Of a stretch of DNA of 29,157 nt, positions 17,386 to 24,144 are shown piece after piece. The notes under the pieces are model-generated. The model had not been told where the DNA came from, searched no databases, and saw only the letters and a list, made by a program, of their open reading frames with translations. Location of the stretch: positions 1 through 29,157 of the IMG/VR virus record IMGVR_UViG_3300005828_000014; one strand, 5' to 3'. The DNA comes from a virus. Position numbers and translations under genes: made by a program. Position 1 is the first letter of the stretch. The number at the start of each line of letters is the position of its first letter.

Positions 17386-17660
17386 GACTTTTTCTTGTTA
17401 GCGGCTTCGCCAGCCGAGCGAGCAACCTGCTCTTTGGTCTTACGCATAGAGCTATCGCTAATGTTGACAGCTCTAACCGCGTGCTGTAGCCATAGCATTC
17501 CTGTGGCTAAGTTCGATACCGCTTGATTTTTTGCCATGCTATCGGGGAGTAAGTTAACTAGGTCCCGTAAAGAGCCGTCTATTTTTTGGACGTCCTCTAC
17601 AAGAGTTTGCTTAAGCTGCGCGCGAAGCGCCTCGATGTCTATATTTGACTTCCGTTCCAT
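17382..17660 (-). CDS. Small helical protein upstream of PolA, unknown function
   Basis: I do not recognise this 92-aa protein. It is predicted mostly helical with charged heptad-like spacing (about 1-40, IDIEALRAQLKQTLVEDVQKI) and a Lys-rich end (AANKKKS). The ATG at 17660 is chosen over an upstream GTG (17669) because GAGGT sits 7 nt before it. It is the first gene after the hairpin terminator at 17686-17709 and overlaps the PolA start (ATGA), so its translation may be coupled to PolA. Confidence 0.6.
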   Translation of the reverse strand: MERKSNIDIEALRAQLKQTLVEDVQKIDGSLRDLVNLLPDSMAKNQAVSNLATGMLWLQHAVRAVNISDSSMRKTKEQVARSAGEAANKKKS

Positions 17661-17685
17661 ATCATGCACCTCATTAGAAAGAAGA

Positions 17686-17709
17686 GCCCGCCGCTGATTA
17701 GCGGCGGGC
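17686..17709 (-). terminator. Intrinsic terminator-like hairpin after the ssDNA-binding candidate
   Basis: A perfect 10-bp GC-rich stem (GCCCGCCGCT / AGCGGCGGGC) with a 4-nt loop is followed, on the minus strand, by the pyrimidine tract TCTTCTTTCT. It sits between the stop of the ssDNA-binding candidate and the PolA operon. The U-tract is interrupted, so it may be partial and lower expression of PolA relative to the ssDNA-binding gene. A dispersed palindrome (17710-17728) directly abuts it upstream, making a double hairpin. Confidence 0.7.
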
Positions 17710-17728
17710 AGTCCCCTACTAGGGGATC
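17710..17728. repeat. Dispersed palindrome, copy 15
   Basis: AGTCCCC-TACTA-GGGGATC, overlapping the stop of the ssDNA-binding candidate and abutting the terminator hairpin. Confidence 0.8.
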
Positions 17729-18461
17729 AGGCAGTGCGCCGACGACGCGGACCGGTCGCCTTTGCAGCAGCCTTGGCAGGCGGTGCCTCGTCAACAGGCC
17801 CAGCGTCTTCCTCGGCCAGAAGCTCGTCAATGTCCGCGCCGTCAGCAAGTTCTTGCAACTGACTGTTAGTCAGCCAGCCGACTTCTTCAAACACAGGCTT
17901 GTAGTTCTTAAAGCCTTGTGCCTCAAAGCGTTCTGCCGCAAGGCAGATTACTGGCCAGCAAGGCAGTCCAGCCGCAGCACGCTCAGAGAATGCGTCGATG
18001 AGTTCTGCCATAGCAGACACGCCAGACACAGAGTTAACGCGGAAATAGCCTTGCTGACCTTCGTCGAGAGACTTCAAGACAAAAGCCTTCGCTTGATACC
18101 AGCCCTCGCCTTTCTGTTCATTGAAAGGGCCAAGCTCATCGAAGTTAGGCTGACTGACGGCTACACCATTGTAGATATTCGCCATCCGTACCGATGCCGG
18201 CTTACTAGCCTTCCAGCATACCCAACCTTCCTCAAAGGAAGTTACGTCAACTACCCACCGCTCCTCATCGTCAATCTTGCGCTTGTCTGCACCAATCGTA
18301 AACTCACCGTTCTTCCCTGAAAAGTTAAGATAGTCGGACCCGTCCGGTGCGCCTCCCCTTGGGTTGTTTTGCGCTGCAACTTTTGCCTTTGCCGCCAAAG
18401 ACTTCATGTCTTCAACGTTAACTTTGCTGATACCGAATACCGGTGCTACGTCATTAGCCAT
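17727..18461 (-). CDS. Candidate ssDNA-binding protein
   Basis: This 244-aa protein lies between recombination genes and the polymerase. Residues 40-140 look beta-rich with aromatic and basic residues, consistent with an OB-like fold (GEFTIGADKRKID.., WVVDVTSFEEGWVCW, KPASVRMANIYNG). A later helical part and an acidic stretch (DIDELLAEEDAG) precede a basic tail (GPRRRRTA). Typical SSBs end acidic, so the basic end is odd. The start at 18461 is preferred because GAAGGT lies 7 nt upstream; the in-frame start at 18488 has no ribosome-binding site. A terminator follows directly. Function is inferred from context. Confidence 0.45.
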   Translation of the reverse strand: MANDVAPVFGISKVNVEDMKSLAAKAKVAAQNNPRGGAPDGSDYLNFSGKNGEFTIGADKRKIDDEERWVVDVTSFEEGWVCWKASKPASVRMANIYNGVAVSQPNFDELGPFNEQKGEGWYQAKAFVLKSLDEGQQGYFRVNSVSGVSAMAELIDAFSERAAAGLPCWPVICLAAERFEAQGFKNYKPVFEEVGWLTNSQLQELADGADIDELLAEEDAGPVDEAPPAKAAAKATGPRRRRTA

Positions 18462-18462
18462 T

Positions 18463-18600
18463 TTACTTACCTTCTCTGAATACCGCATTTCGCGCGGTGC
18501 TGAAGCGTAGACCTTGGATTGTCTTAACGGGTGGTCTACGTGAACCCGCTGAAAGTTTGTCGCAATGGCGTACTATATCACGCCACAGCTTGTCGTAATC
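18463..18600 (-). other. 45-codon open frame without usual start; possible +1 frameshift extension
   Basis: Between the stop of the 145-aa gene (TTT TGA) and the ATG of the ssDNA-binding candidate, one frame is open for 45 codons, beginning DYDKLWRDIV and ending FREGK. It stops one base before the next ATG, the spacing expected of a real gene in this packed operon. It lacks ATG, GTG or TTG in a sensible place. Slippage by +1 on TTT TGA would join it to the upstream protein. It could instead use a rare start, or be non-coding. Confidence 0.35.
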
Positions 18601-19036
18601 AAAATGGGATATCCTCGTCCATTCCCCCGGTAGGGGACTTCTTTGCGTCTTCCGATCTTGACAAAAGGTTGAGTCCGTACATACCATTCAACAACTCCCG
18701 TTTTTCGTCGTCCGTCAACAGTTTGCCATTGATTAGCGAATTAACTACCTTTTCAGGCAAGTACGCTACAGCGGCAGACGGCGCCATACTAGTTGCAGTA
18801 AACTTTACGCCTGTGTTGTAGCTGTCAATATCGATCTTATCGAACATTCTGCCTAGATGACTATGTATAAGTGCTATAGCTGCCGACGCTTCTGGCAACT
18901 CTCTTGCAGCTTTTATGATACTCTGTTTAGCTGCTTCAAAACCACGAAACGCCTTTCTATAATCAGAGACTAATTGTTCTGGCAACCGCTCAAATGACAC
19001 TGTATAGGTGATTGCGCTGTGTTGATCGTATGTCAT
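18599..19036 (-). CDS. Helical protein with SSB-like C-terminal tip
   Basis: This 145-aa protein is mainly helical (about 15-65 and 95-125) and has no visible OB fold. It ends in MDEDIPF, very close to the acidic DDDIPF tip by which bacterial SSB recruits repair and replication partners. That suggests it docks on host or phage SSB-binding proteins. The ATG at 19036 has AAGGA upstream; the longer frame start at 19087 is less likely. A dispersed palindrome encodes SPTGG just before the tip (18621-18639). Function in recombination or replication is inferred from the neighbours. Confidence 0.55.
   Translation of the reverse strand: MTYDQHSAITYTVSFERLPEQLVSDYRKAFRGFEAAKQSIIKAARELPEASAAIALIHSHLGRMFDKIDIDSYNTGVKFTATSMAPSAAVAYLPEKVVNSLINGKLLTDDEKRELLNGMYGLNLLSRSEDAKKSPTGGMDEDIPF
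18621..18639. repeat. Dispersed palindrome, copy 16 (in coding sequence)
   Basis: ATTCCCC-CGGTA-GGGGACT, encoding SPTGG directly before the SSB-like MDEDIPF tip. Confidence 0.75.
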
Positions 19037-19040
19037 GTTA

Positions 19041-19358
19041 CTATCCTTGCTCTCTGGCGCGGTCGATCTTCTCAATCTCTGCGACAATCATCGCAGCAGC
19101 TTTAATAAGCGTACGGCGAGGGTCATCGGCAGGTTTGAACGTGTTTGGAGCAAATGGCCAGCGCTTACGATAATACTCTATAACGCCGTCTCGTTCCTTA
19201 GGGTGTTCACCGCTTAGCTCGTCGCCTGCAAAGCAAGCGTACACTGCACCGCCGAACACAAGTGCCCCCGACGTATGCTGGTCGTCATGTCGCTGTGTGT
19301 ACCCTTCCTGATTAATTTGACGCTTACGCTCTGCGTCAATTTCATGTATAACTCCCAT
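19041..19358 (-). CDS. MazG-like / conserved phage protein
   Basis: This 105-aa protein follows a pattern common in phages: IDAERKRQINQEGYTQRHDDQHTSGALVFGGAVYA, then YRKRWPF and DPRRTLIKAAAMIVAEIEKIDR. The EExxE-like helices and the final AEIEKIDR helix suggest the all-alpha NTP pyrophosphohydrolase (MazG-like) group, though metal-binding residues cannot be confirmed by eye. The start at 19358 has AGGAGG 5 nt upstream, within the end of the zinc-ribbon gene. Likely role: nucleotide-pool control, or simply a conserved phage protein of unknown role. Confidence 0.5.
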   Translation of the reverse strand: MGVIHEIDAERKRQINQEGYTQRHDDQHTSGALVFGGAVYACFAGDELSGEHPKERDGVIEYYRKRWPFAPNTFKPADDPRRTLIKAAAMIVAEIEKIDRAREQG

Positions 19359-19359
19359 G

Positions 19360-19722
19360 CTATCCTCCTGTATTCCACGTTTCACAGAATGGGCACCGCC
19401 ATTCCATTTGCACATCTTCTGTGTCCGCTATCTCCTCTGGATCATCATCCTCAGTGACTTTGACGCGCTCATGCACGGTGTTTGGTTTTGTCATCTGGCA
19501 GCAGGCACAGAACTTAGCTAATCCGTAAATAGCGCCACCCATACCTTTTGCCTTTCCGGTCATCTCGCTTACTATCGTGTCACATATAACGCACTGCCAA
19601 GCTACGTTATCGAGCATCTCTGCGGGGTCAGGTGTACCAAAATCGCCGGCGTAATCACGTATTAATGGGACTCTCTTTTCTCTCCCGGTTTTGCTATAAC
19701 CGCATCTAGGACAGCGCGCCAT
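19360..19722 (-). CDS. Double zinc-ribbon protein
   Basis: This 120-aa protein has four Cys pairs: CPRC (4-7), CVIC, CACC and CPFC near the C-terminus, separated by 35-50 residues, consistent with two zinc ribbons. An acidic stretch (TEDDDPEEIADTED) lies before the last pair. Such proteins often bind nucleic acid or RNA polymerase, so a transcription or mRNA role is possible but not shown. GGAGG lies 5 nt before the ATG. A palindrome (19733-19751) sits just upstream. Confidence 0.6.
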   Translation of the reverse strand: MARCPRCGYSKTGREKRVPLIRDYAGDFGTPDPAEMLDNVAWQCVICDTIVSEMTGKAKGMGGAIYGLAKFCACCQMTKPNTVHERVKVTEDDDPEEIADTEDVQMEWRCPFCETWNTGG

Positions 19723-19732
19723 ATTATCCTCC

Positions 19733-19751
19733 AGTCCCCCACTAGGGGAGT
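19733..19751. repeat. Dispersed palindrome, copy 17
   Basis: AGTCCCC-CACTA-GGGGAGT, intergenic, 10 nt upstream of the zinc-ribbon start at 19722. Confidence 0.85.
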
Positions 19752-20069
19752 TCAGACTTCCTGAACTTTCTTGATAGTAAACCGCGTACTAGGAGCGCCA
19801 ACCTTTGCATAGTTTTCGATCCGCACTCCGTCCGTTTCCATTGTCTTATAGTCGTATGTAATGCGACCAGCGGTCATGGCAACTTCGTACTGCCAACCGC
19901 GATAGACGACCGGCCCTAGTCCTTCAAGCATAGGGCGCAAGTCTTTGTCGAGCGTCTTGATACGCTCGTCAATCGCTTGCTTCTGCTCGTACAACTCAGC
20001 ACGCTCCACCAGTAGCGGCTTAGCGTTGTCTAAAGATCGTGGCTCTGGCTTTTGTGAGATCTTCGTCAT
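19752..20069 (-). CDS. Small coiled-coil protein downstream of the nuclease
   Basis: I do not recognise this 105-aa protein. Residues 15-50 form a likely coiled coil (LLVERAELYEQKQAIDERIKTLDKDL), followed by a beta-rich segment (YEVAMTAGRITYDYKTM) and a C-terminal strand. GGAGAG precedes the ATG. It overlaps the nuclease gene by 50 bases, so it is probably translationally coupled and may work with it. A palindrome follows its stop. Confidence 0.55.
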   Translation of the reverse strand: MTKISQKPEPRSLDNAKPLLVERAELYEQKQAIDERIKTLDKDLRPMLEGLGPVVYRGWQYEVAMTAGRITYDYKTMETDGVRIENYAKVGAPSTRFTIKKVQEV

Positions 20070-20814
20070 AACTCTCTCCTTGCTGTGATGCTCTGATCAT
20101 CTTGCTGCATACGGCTGTATGAGCACAAAATTTGCAATGGTCTAAGTAAATACCTTCTGGTTTTAAATCTTCAGGGCGCTCTGTGGACATGATCAATTCC
20201 GCACGCTTCTCTAGTTTTGCCGCGTGCTCTAGATCATATTCAATACTTATTTGTCGCATGTTCTTGTAATTGCTGGCGTCAACGTATAGTATCTCACCGC
20301 CTAGTGGCACTAAGTCAAGCGACTCAGCAATGATATCAGCGTTTTGCATAACTTGATCGACGTGCGCCAACTTTGGCAACTTATTGAAGTTAGTTCTAGG
20401 ATCAACAGACTTTATCTCAAGCACTGTAAACGCGCTTGCGTTCTCATGAAAGAACACTCCGTCGGGCGTCCCACTCTGGACACCGCAAGTAAAAGACACT
20501 TGATCCTTACCAGTGTAGCGCAAGTCCTCGTTAGTGGCGCGCTTTATCGTCTCCACCGCCCACGCTTCAACATTATGTCCCCGCTCGAAAAACCCCCATT
20601 CGTCAGCCGACGACATAATAGTACCAGCTTCCGCAGTATATCCACCAGCTAGCATCGCTATCTTGTCGAGCTTTATCTTTCTGGCACAGTAGCCTATCTC
20701 AGAGGCGGTGACGTATTTAGTACGGTCCAACGCAGCGCCGTCGAACGTCGGCCAGTGTTGCGCGGGCTTGTACTCGACCCCTAGGTGGACCATTTTTGCT
20801 ATATCAAGCTTCAT
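20020..20814 (-). CDS. Cas4/RecB-like PD-(D/E)xK nuclease
   Basis: This 264-aa nuclease shows SGTPDGV (Asp118) and LEIKS (Glu133, Lys135), the PD-(D/E)xK core, and a QxxxY-type helix region after it. One Cys near the N-terminus (C43, EIGYCARK) and three at the C-terminus (C227, C230, C236) match the iron-sulfur arrangement of Cas4/AddB-like enzymes. Expected action: DNA end processing or 5'-3' exonuclease in phage recombination. The start at 20814 is chosen over 20847, which would begin inside the palindrome. It is the first gene after promoter 20896-20924. Confidence 0.75.
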   Translation of the reverse strand: MKLDIAKMVHLGVEYKPAQHWPTFDGAALDRTKYVTASEIGYCARKIKLDKIAMLAGGYTAEAGTIMSSADEWGFFERGHNVEAWAVETIKRATNEDLRYTGKDQVSFTCGVQSGTPDGVFFHENASAFTVLEIKSVDPRTNFNKLPKLAHVDQVMQNADIIAESLDLVPLGGEILYVDASNYKNMRQISIEYDLEHAAKLEKRAELIMSTERPEDLKPEGIYLDHCKFCAHTAVCSKMIRASQQGESYDEDLTKARATIFRQR

Positions 20815-20832
20815 AATCTCTGCCCTAAAAAG

Positions 20833-20856
20833 GCAGTCCCCTAGCAAGGGGACTGC
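20833..20856. repeat. Dispersed palindrome, copy 18
   Basis: GCAGTCCCC-TAGCAA-GGGGACTGC, extended 9-bp arms, about 20 nt upstream of the nuclease start and in the 5' leader downstream of the 20.9-kb promoter. Confidence 0.85.
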
Positions 20857-20895
20857 TAGTTAGCTTGGGCTCGTGTCCGTCATTGAACACAGCCT

Positions 20896-20924
20896 ATAAT
20901 AGCACATGACAAAACATTTGTCAA
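20896..20924 (-). promoter_or_regulatory. Leftward sigma70-type promoter for the replication block
   Basis: On the minus strand, TTGACA (20919-20924) and TATTAT (20896-20901) are separated by 17 bp. The gap between genes here is only about 110 bp. A perfect 7+3+7 dyad (TGACAAA / TTTGTCA, 20907-20923) overlaps the -35 and spacer, a likely operator. It would transcribe the nuclease gene and everything to about 13 kb. Confidence 0.75.
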
Positions 20925-20927
20925 GCC

Positions 20928-21215
20928 CTAATTTTTCGTCGGCGCCTTTTTGCCAATCAGCGCATGAATTTTTTTCTGCGTCTCTGTTTGGTGCTCTACT
21001 AGCGCAAGCACGCCTGCTACTGGGTCCTTCTTGTAGAAATCTGCAATGGTAACCGCCAGCGCTGTAGTAGCGAAGTTAGAAAGCAAGCAGTTTTTACACA
21101 GCTTTCTCTGCTTCACCAACGCGTTAACAAACTCCATTACAGTTTCGAGCGCATCAACGTATTCGTCAGCGTTGTCGTCGCTGATGCAAAATTCTCTACC
21201 CGGTGATTTTGTCAC
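20928..21215 (-). CDS. Small helical protein, unknown
   Basis: I do not recognise this 95-aa protein. It is helical, with a CKNC pair in the middle and a Lys-rich end (GKKAPTKN). The likely start is a GTG at 21215 with GGAAGG about 8 nt before it; an upstream TTG at 21260 is possible but lies deeper inside the helicase gene. It overlaps the helicase end by 20 bases. Its stop lies within 20 bases of the -35 of the downstream promoter. Confidence 0.5.
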   Translation of the reverse strand: MTKSPGREFCISDDNADEYVDALETVMEFVNALVKQRKLCKNCLLSNFATTALAVTIADFYKKDPVAGVLALVEHQTETQKKIHALIGKKAPTKN

Positions 21216-22506
21216 TGCTCGCTTCCTTCCTTTGCCGTACACCCTCAAGTGCTCTGTCAAGTTTATTATCGCCTACCACGATATCAAGCTGGCAGTGGTT
21301 CTTTTGACCACGCCTATGCACCCTCTTATAGAACTGCTCTATTACTGACGGGGTTGGGTGTGTCTCAGCCACGATGATATGACTAGACGCCTCTTGCAGG
21401 TTCCACGCCGTACCCATAGCCTTCATCTGGCCTATCAGGACGTCAATCTCACCGTTGTTAAACATTTTGCGGAATACCGCTCTATTTAAATCTGGCGTAC
21501 CTCCATGAACCTGCTCTACCTTTAGCCCCATCTCTCTGAGTTTTGTGCAGTACGCCGTCATAACATCACGATGCCAGCACCCTACCAAGATAGGACCATC
21601 CTTCACGCAATCCCCGATGTAGGGGACTACTTCCGCCACCTTGATAAGACCTATGAAGCGCCACGCTTTCGCGATAATACTATCCGGCGCGTTGATCGCT
21701 GCCATTATCTGGTCAAGCGGTAGCTTATCTACCTCAGCCATTAGCTTGCGCATATCAGCATCAAGCTTCAGAGGTACGTACATATGACGCGTTCTAATAG
21801 GCGGTAACCCTGCCGCTTCTATCCGATGGATAGCGTCTAGTTCTGTATAGACAATGCGGCTCAGTAGTATCTCATTAACGTTACCGCTTATCTTCATAAC
21901 TGGTTTCATGTTCGGATGAAATTGCTTCTTCCGTGTGAAAGTAAACTTCCGGCAGAAGCTATCGTAATTGGTCACTCCGTGCTTTTCGAAAAGTTCAGGG
22001 TGAAGCGCACAGACCTGCGTGAACAAGTCGTTGGCGTAGTTTTGGATCGGGGTACCGGACATAGGCCAGACTTGCTCGAACCTTTCCGCAAGACTACCAA
22101 CGAGATCACAGGAGTTCCCGAACACTGCTCTGGTTCGCCCTGCATCAGGGTTGCAAACGTTCTGGCTTTCGTCCAGCACCAAGTTCCCATAGCTAAAGTA
22201 CTCCCATAGCCGCGCTTTCATGTTTCGCGCTATGTCATACGTTGTTATCATGATGTCCCCGGCTAGGGGACTGCTCCCGCTTTTAAGTATCCTAGCGTCA
22301 GCGCCTAGAAACTCGGAAGCTTGTTCCTGCCACCATCCTAAAGCAATCTTAGGCGCTAGTACTAAAGACTGCTTTGCCTTGGTTAGCTCAATCGCTTTCA
22401 GCGCTGTATGGGTCTTCCCCGTCCCCGCTTTTGAGAAATTTGGCAGGTCTTGTTCGTTTGCCATTCGCAGAGCGTCCTCGACCTGTTCCGGTGATAGCTT
22501 TATCAT
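21196..22506 (-). CDS. SNF2-like superfamily II helicase
   Basis: This 436-aa protein has the SNF2/DEAD-like motif order: Walker A AGTGKT (27-32), Ia (LVLAPKIALGWW), motif Ib (MITTYD), DESQ at 112-115 in place of DEAH, SGTP (150-153), and a C-terminal QFYKRVHRRGQKN motif VI typical of SNF2 proteins. It is shorter than cellular SNF2 enzymes but usual for phage. It probably translocates on dsDNA or remodels recombination intermediates. Two palindromes fall in surface loops (21609, 22254). Its N-terminal codons overlap the preceding gene by 119 bases in a different frame. Confidence 0.8.
   Translation of the reverse strand: MIKLSPEQVEDALRMANEQDLPNFSKAGTGKTHTALKAIELTKAKQSLVLAPKIALGWWQEQASEFLGADARILKSGSSPLAGDIMITTYDIARNMKARLWEYFSYGNLVLDESQNVCNPDAGRTRAVFGNSCDLVGSLAERFEQVWPMSGTPIQNYANDLFTQVCALHPELFEKHGVTNYDSFCRKFTFTRKKQFHPNMKPVMKISGNVNEILLSRIVYTELDAIHRIEAAGLPPIRTRHMYVPLKLDADMRKLMAEVDKLPLDQIMAAINAPDSIIAKAWRFIGLIKVAEVVPYIGDCVKDGPILVGCWHRDVMTAYCTKLREMGLKVEQVHGGTPDLNRAVFRKMFNNGEIDVLIGQMKAMGTAWNLQEASSHIIVAETHPTPSVIEQFYKRVHRRGQKNHCQLDIVVGDNKLDRALEGVRQRKEASSDKITG
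21609..21628. repeat. Dispersed palindrome, copy 19 (in coding sequence)
   Basis: AATCCCC-GATGTA-GGGGACT, encoding VPYIGD in the helicase. Confidence 0.75.
22254..22272. repeat. Dispersed palindrome, copy 20 (in coding sequence)
   Basis: TGTCCCC-GGCTA-GGGGACT, encoding SPLAGD just before helicase motif Ib. Confidence 0.8.
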
Positions 22507-22735
22507 CGTCTAATACCTCATACCTCTGTAGGTCGTCCACAAACAAAACTTCTGTGTCTATGAACAACTCATGTAGCAACACATCAGCTTTTGACGTCCT
22601 ATCCGGGTCCGCCAGTCTTACGTAACCGCTACCGAACTTAGCAAACAGTGCGCGCCCTAATAGGTAAAGGTCACACTGATAGAATACACCATTTTTTCGC
22701 AAAATGGCAACGTCCCCCTCACGCTTTTTGAACAT
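22388..22735 (-). CDS. Hypothetical phage protein overlapping the helicase start
   Basis: I do not recognise a function for this 115-aa protein. The N-terminal part (KREGDVAILRKNGVFYQCDLYLLGRALFAKFGSGYVRL) looks like a beta-rich fold seen in small phage proteins. The last about 39 residues, encoded over the helicase start, are basic and low in structure (GTGRGRSANGKRTRPAKF), as expected where overlap constrains the frame. AAGGG precedes the ATG. It overlaps the sulfotransferase-like gene end by 17 bases. Confidence 0.6.
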   Translation of the reverse strand: MFKKREGDVAILRKNGVFYQCDLYLLGRALFAKFGSGYVRLADPDRTSKADVLLHELFIDTEVLFVDDLQRYEVLDDDKAITGTGRGRSANGKRTRPAKFLKSGDGEDPYSAESD

Positions 22736-23303
22736 TGAGTTGCCCTTCCTTGCTAGTACGAGTAGCGTCGATCCACAATGGAAAGTCTTGATCTAGCACC
22801 TCTACGTTAACGTCGTCAAAGAGAGTGTGATTGAGCAACGCGTCCATGTCGTATTTATATACGGCTTTGTTTAAGTGCGGTAAAGTAGGGTCATCGCCAG
22901 CACCTATAAACCGTAGCGCTTCCTCGATACGCGCCATGTCCCACAGCCGCAGATCATAAGTCCCCCGGTCGGGGACCTCTACAAATTTGTACTGCGGTTT
23001 GAATACGATATTGCTTTGCTCTAAACACACCTCTAGCGCGTCGCTCAGAGTAGCGCCTGTTTTATTATTGACGTAGTGGTTAACGCCGCTCAACAGCCGG
23101 TCAATCGGATTACGTATCACAGCATACACTATATGCGGATACATGTGCAGCCTGTCCGACATACCTTCTAGCTCTTTGAGCGTATGATGGCCGTGATACC
23201 AAAAGCTCCGGCGGTTATACTTCGTTCGTAGGGCGCACACAAGCGACCTACTTCCGCACTTTGGTATTTCAAGGAGAATTTCATTTGCGTTGACGTTAAG
23301 CAC
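22719..23303 (-). CDS. Sulfotransferase-like protein
   Basis: This 194-aa protein has the two PAPS-binding signatures of sulfotransferases: IPKCGSRSLV (about 13-22; a 5'-phosphosulfate loop of the PKxGS type) and VIRNPIDRLLSGVNHY (about 62-77; the 3'-phosphate-binding RxPxxRxxSxxxxY type). The family transfers sulfate from PAPS to carbohydrate or other hydroxyl groups. Substrate is unknown; host surface glycan or phage exclusion are possible. It starts with GTG overlapping the previous stop. A palindrome encodes VPDRG in a loop (22959). At under 200 aa it is short but covers both binding motifs. Confidence 0.65.
   Translation of the reverse strand: MLNVNANEILLEIPKCGSRSLVCALRTKYNRRSFWYHGHHTLKELEGMSDRLHMYPHIVYAVIRNPIDRLLSGVNHYVNNKTGATLSDALEVCLEQSNIVFKPQYKFVEVPDRGTYDLRLWDMARIEEALRFIGAGDDPTLPHLNKAVYKYDMDALLNHTLFDDVNVEVLDQDFPLWIDATRTSKEGQLNVQKA
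22959..22977. repeat. Dispersed palindrome, copy 21 (in coding sequence)
   Basis: AGTCCCC-CGGTC-GGGGACC, encoding VPDRG in the sulfotransferase-like protein. Confidence 0.8.
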
Positions 23304-23829
23304 TTTCTTCTCCTACCCCAAATACGCTGGTTTGCGCGGCGTGATCCAATAGGGCTTGGGCATAACGGTGATAAGCCACCGCCGCATTGTTATAGCTAAC
23401 GCCCTTCGCCTCTAGGCGCGTGCGCTGCTCAAACGGCGCTTCTGCGTCGTAGTTATTCTGGACTCCTGTGTGTTTCTTGATGTAGTGCGCAGACTTCTCA
23501 AGCGCCAAGGCAATATCTTTTTTCGCCTCACTGTTTGCCGCTTCTTCCAAAAGTTTGGCGCGCTCAGCTTTGTCAATGCGAGACTCCATGTTGCGTAAGC
23601 TAATGTTACGAAGCGTAAGCATAGGCGTTTCTTTGTCTTCGGCCATGCGTACTAGCTGTAGCTGTCGACGCACGGCAATCTCTGCTAGCACAAGCTCTTT
23701 ATCCAACTCGTGCACGCGTGTATTAATCAGAGTGAAACCAAGCGACTTCCACACTTCGCGGTTGGTCTGAGTGTAATGTCGAAAAGCCGCCTTATTTTCA
23801 ATATCAGTGTCACCAAAGCGCGGGCGCAT
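23296..23829 (-). CDS. Helical hypothetical protein
   Basis: I do not recognise this 177-aa protein. It is rich in long helices (about 45-120; many Glu, Lys, Arg, Ala) without Cys or membrane segments. GGAGG lies 7 nt before the ATG, and a 23-bp palindrome (23847-23869) lies 18 nt upstream of the start. It overlaps the sulfotransferase-like gene by 8 bases. Confidence 0.55.
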   Translation of the reverse strand: MRPRFGDTDIENKAAFRHYTQTNREVWKSLGFTLINTRVHELDKELVLAEIAVRRQLQLVRMAEDKETPMLTLRNISLRNMESRIDKAERAKLLEEAANSEAKKDIALALEKSAHYIKKHTGVQNNYDAEAPFEQRTRLEAKGVSYNNAAVAYHRYAQALLDHAAQTSVFGVGEESA

Positions 23830-23846
23830 AGCCTACCTCCAAGTTA

Positions 23847-23869
23847 GCGGTCCCCCACCGGGGGACCGC
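23847..23869. repeat. Dispersed palindrome, copy 22
   Basis: GCGGTCCCC-CACCG-GGGGACCGC, extended arms, intergenic. Its 19-bp core begins 19 nt upstream of the start at 23829. Identical to copy 28. Confidence 0.85.
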
Positions 23870-23877
23870 GTTTCTAA

Positions 23878-24144
23878 TTACCGCCAGACAGCTTCGTTTG
23901 GACCTTGCCTGACGTCAAACAATCCGCGCGCAGTATGCACTAACATGCCGCCAGCGTTTGTAGGTTGCAGCGCAATCACATGATCACGCTTAATGTAGAC
24001 GGTTGCTGATTTACCGGGAGTTGCCCCCGATAGCGTCAATTTGTAGTAATCAGTATCAAGGCTTGACATTGCTTGCTCCAATGGCTTGTCGATGCCCTTC
24101 ACGCCGCGCACCAATTTCTCAATCGTCGTCACCCTTTGGGCCAT
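23878..24144 (-). CDS. Small hypothetical protein after the collagen-like gene
   Basis: I do not recognise this 88-aa protein. It has an N-terminal helix (TIEKLVRGVKGIDKPLEQAMSS) and a beta-rich C-terminal half (YYKLTLSG.., SATVYIKRDHVIALQP). The start at 24144 is inferred: GGGAGG precedes it, and the frame further upstream is the low-complexity shadow of the collagen-like repeat in the other frame. It overlaps the end of that gene by 26 bases. Confidence 0.5.
   Translation of the reverse strand: MAQRVTTIEKLVRGVKGIDKPLEQAMSSLDTDYYKLTLSGATPGKSATVYIKRDHVIALQPTNAGGMLVHTARGLFDVRQGPNEAVWR

Noticed and set aside
17664-18320. 218-codon open frame antisense to the ssDNA-binding candidate
   Set aside because: Opposite strand to a well-placed gene with ribosome-binding site and operon context; it also reads through the terminator hairpin.
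18354-18368. CTCCCCTTGGG as another palindrome copy
   Set aside because: Arms are too short and the flanking AGT/ACT bases are missing; it is a partial match within the ssDNA-binding candidate.
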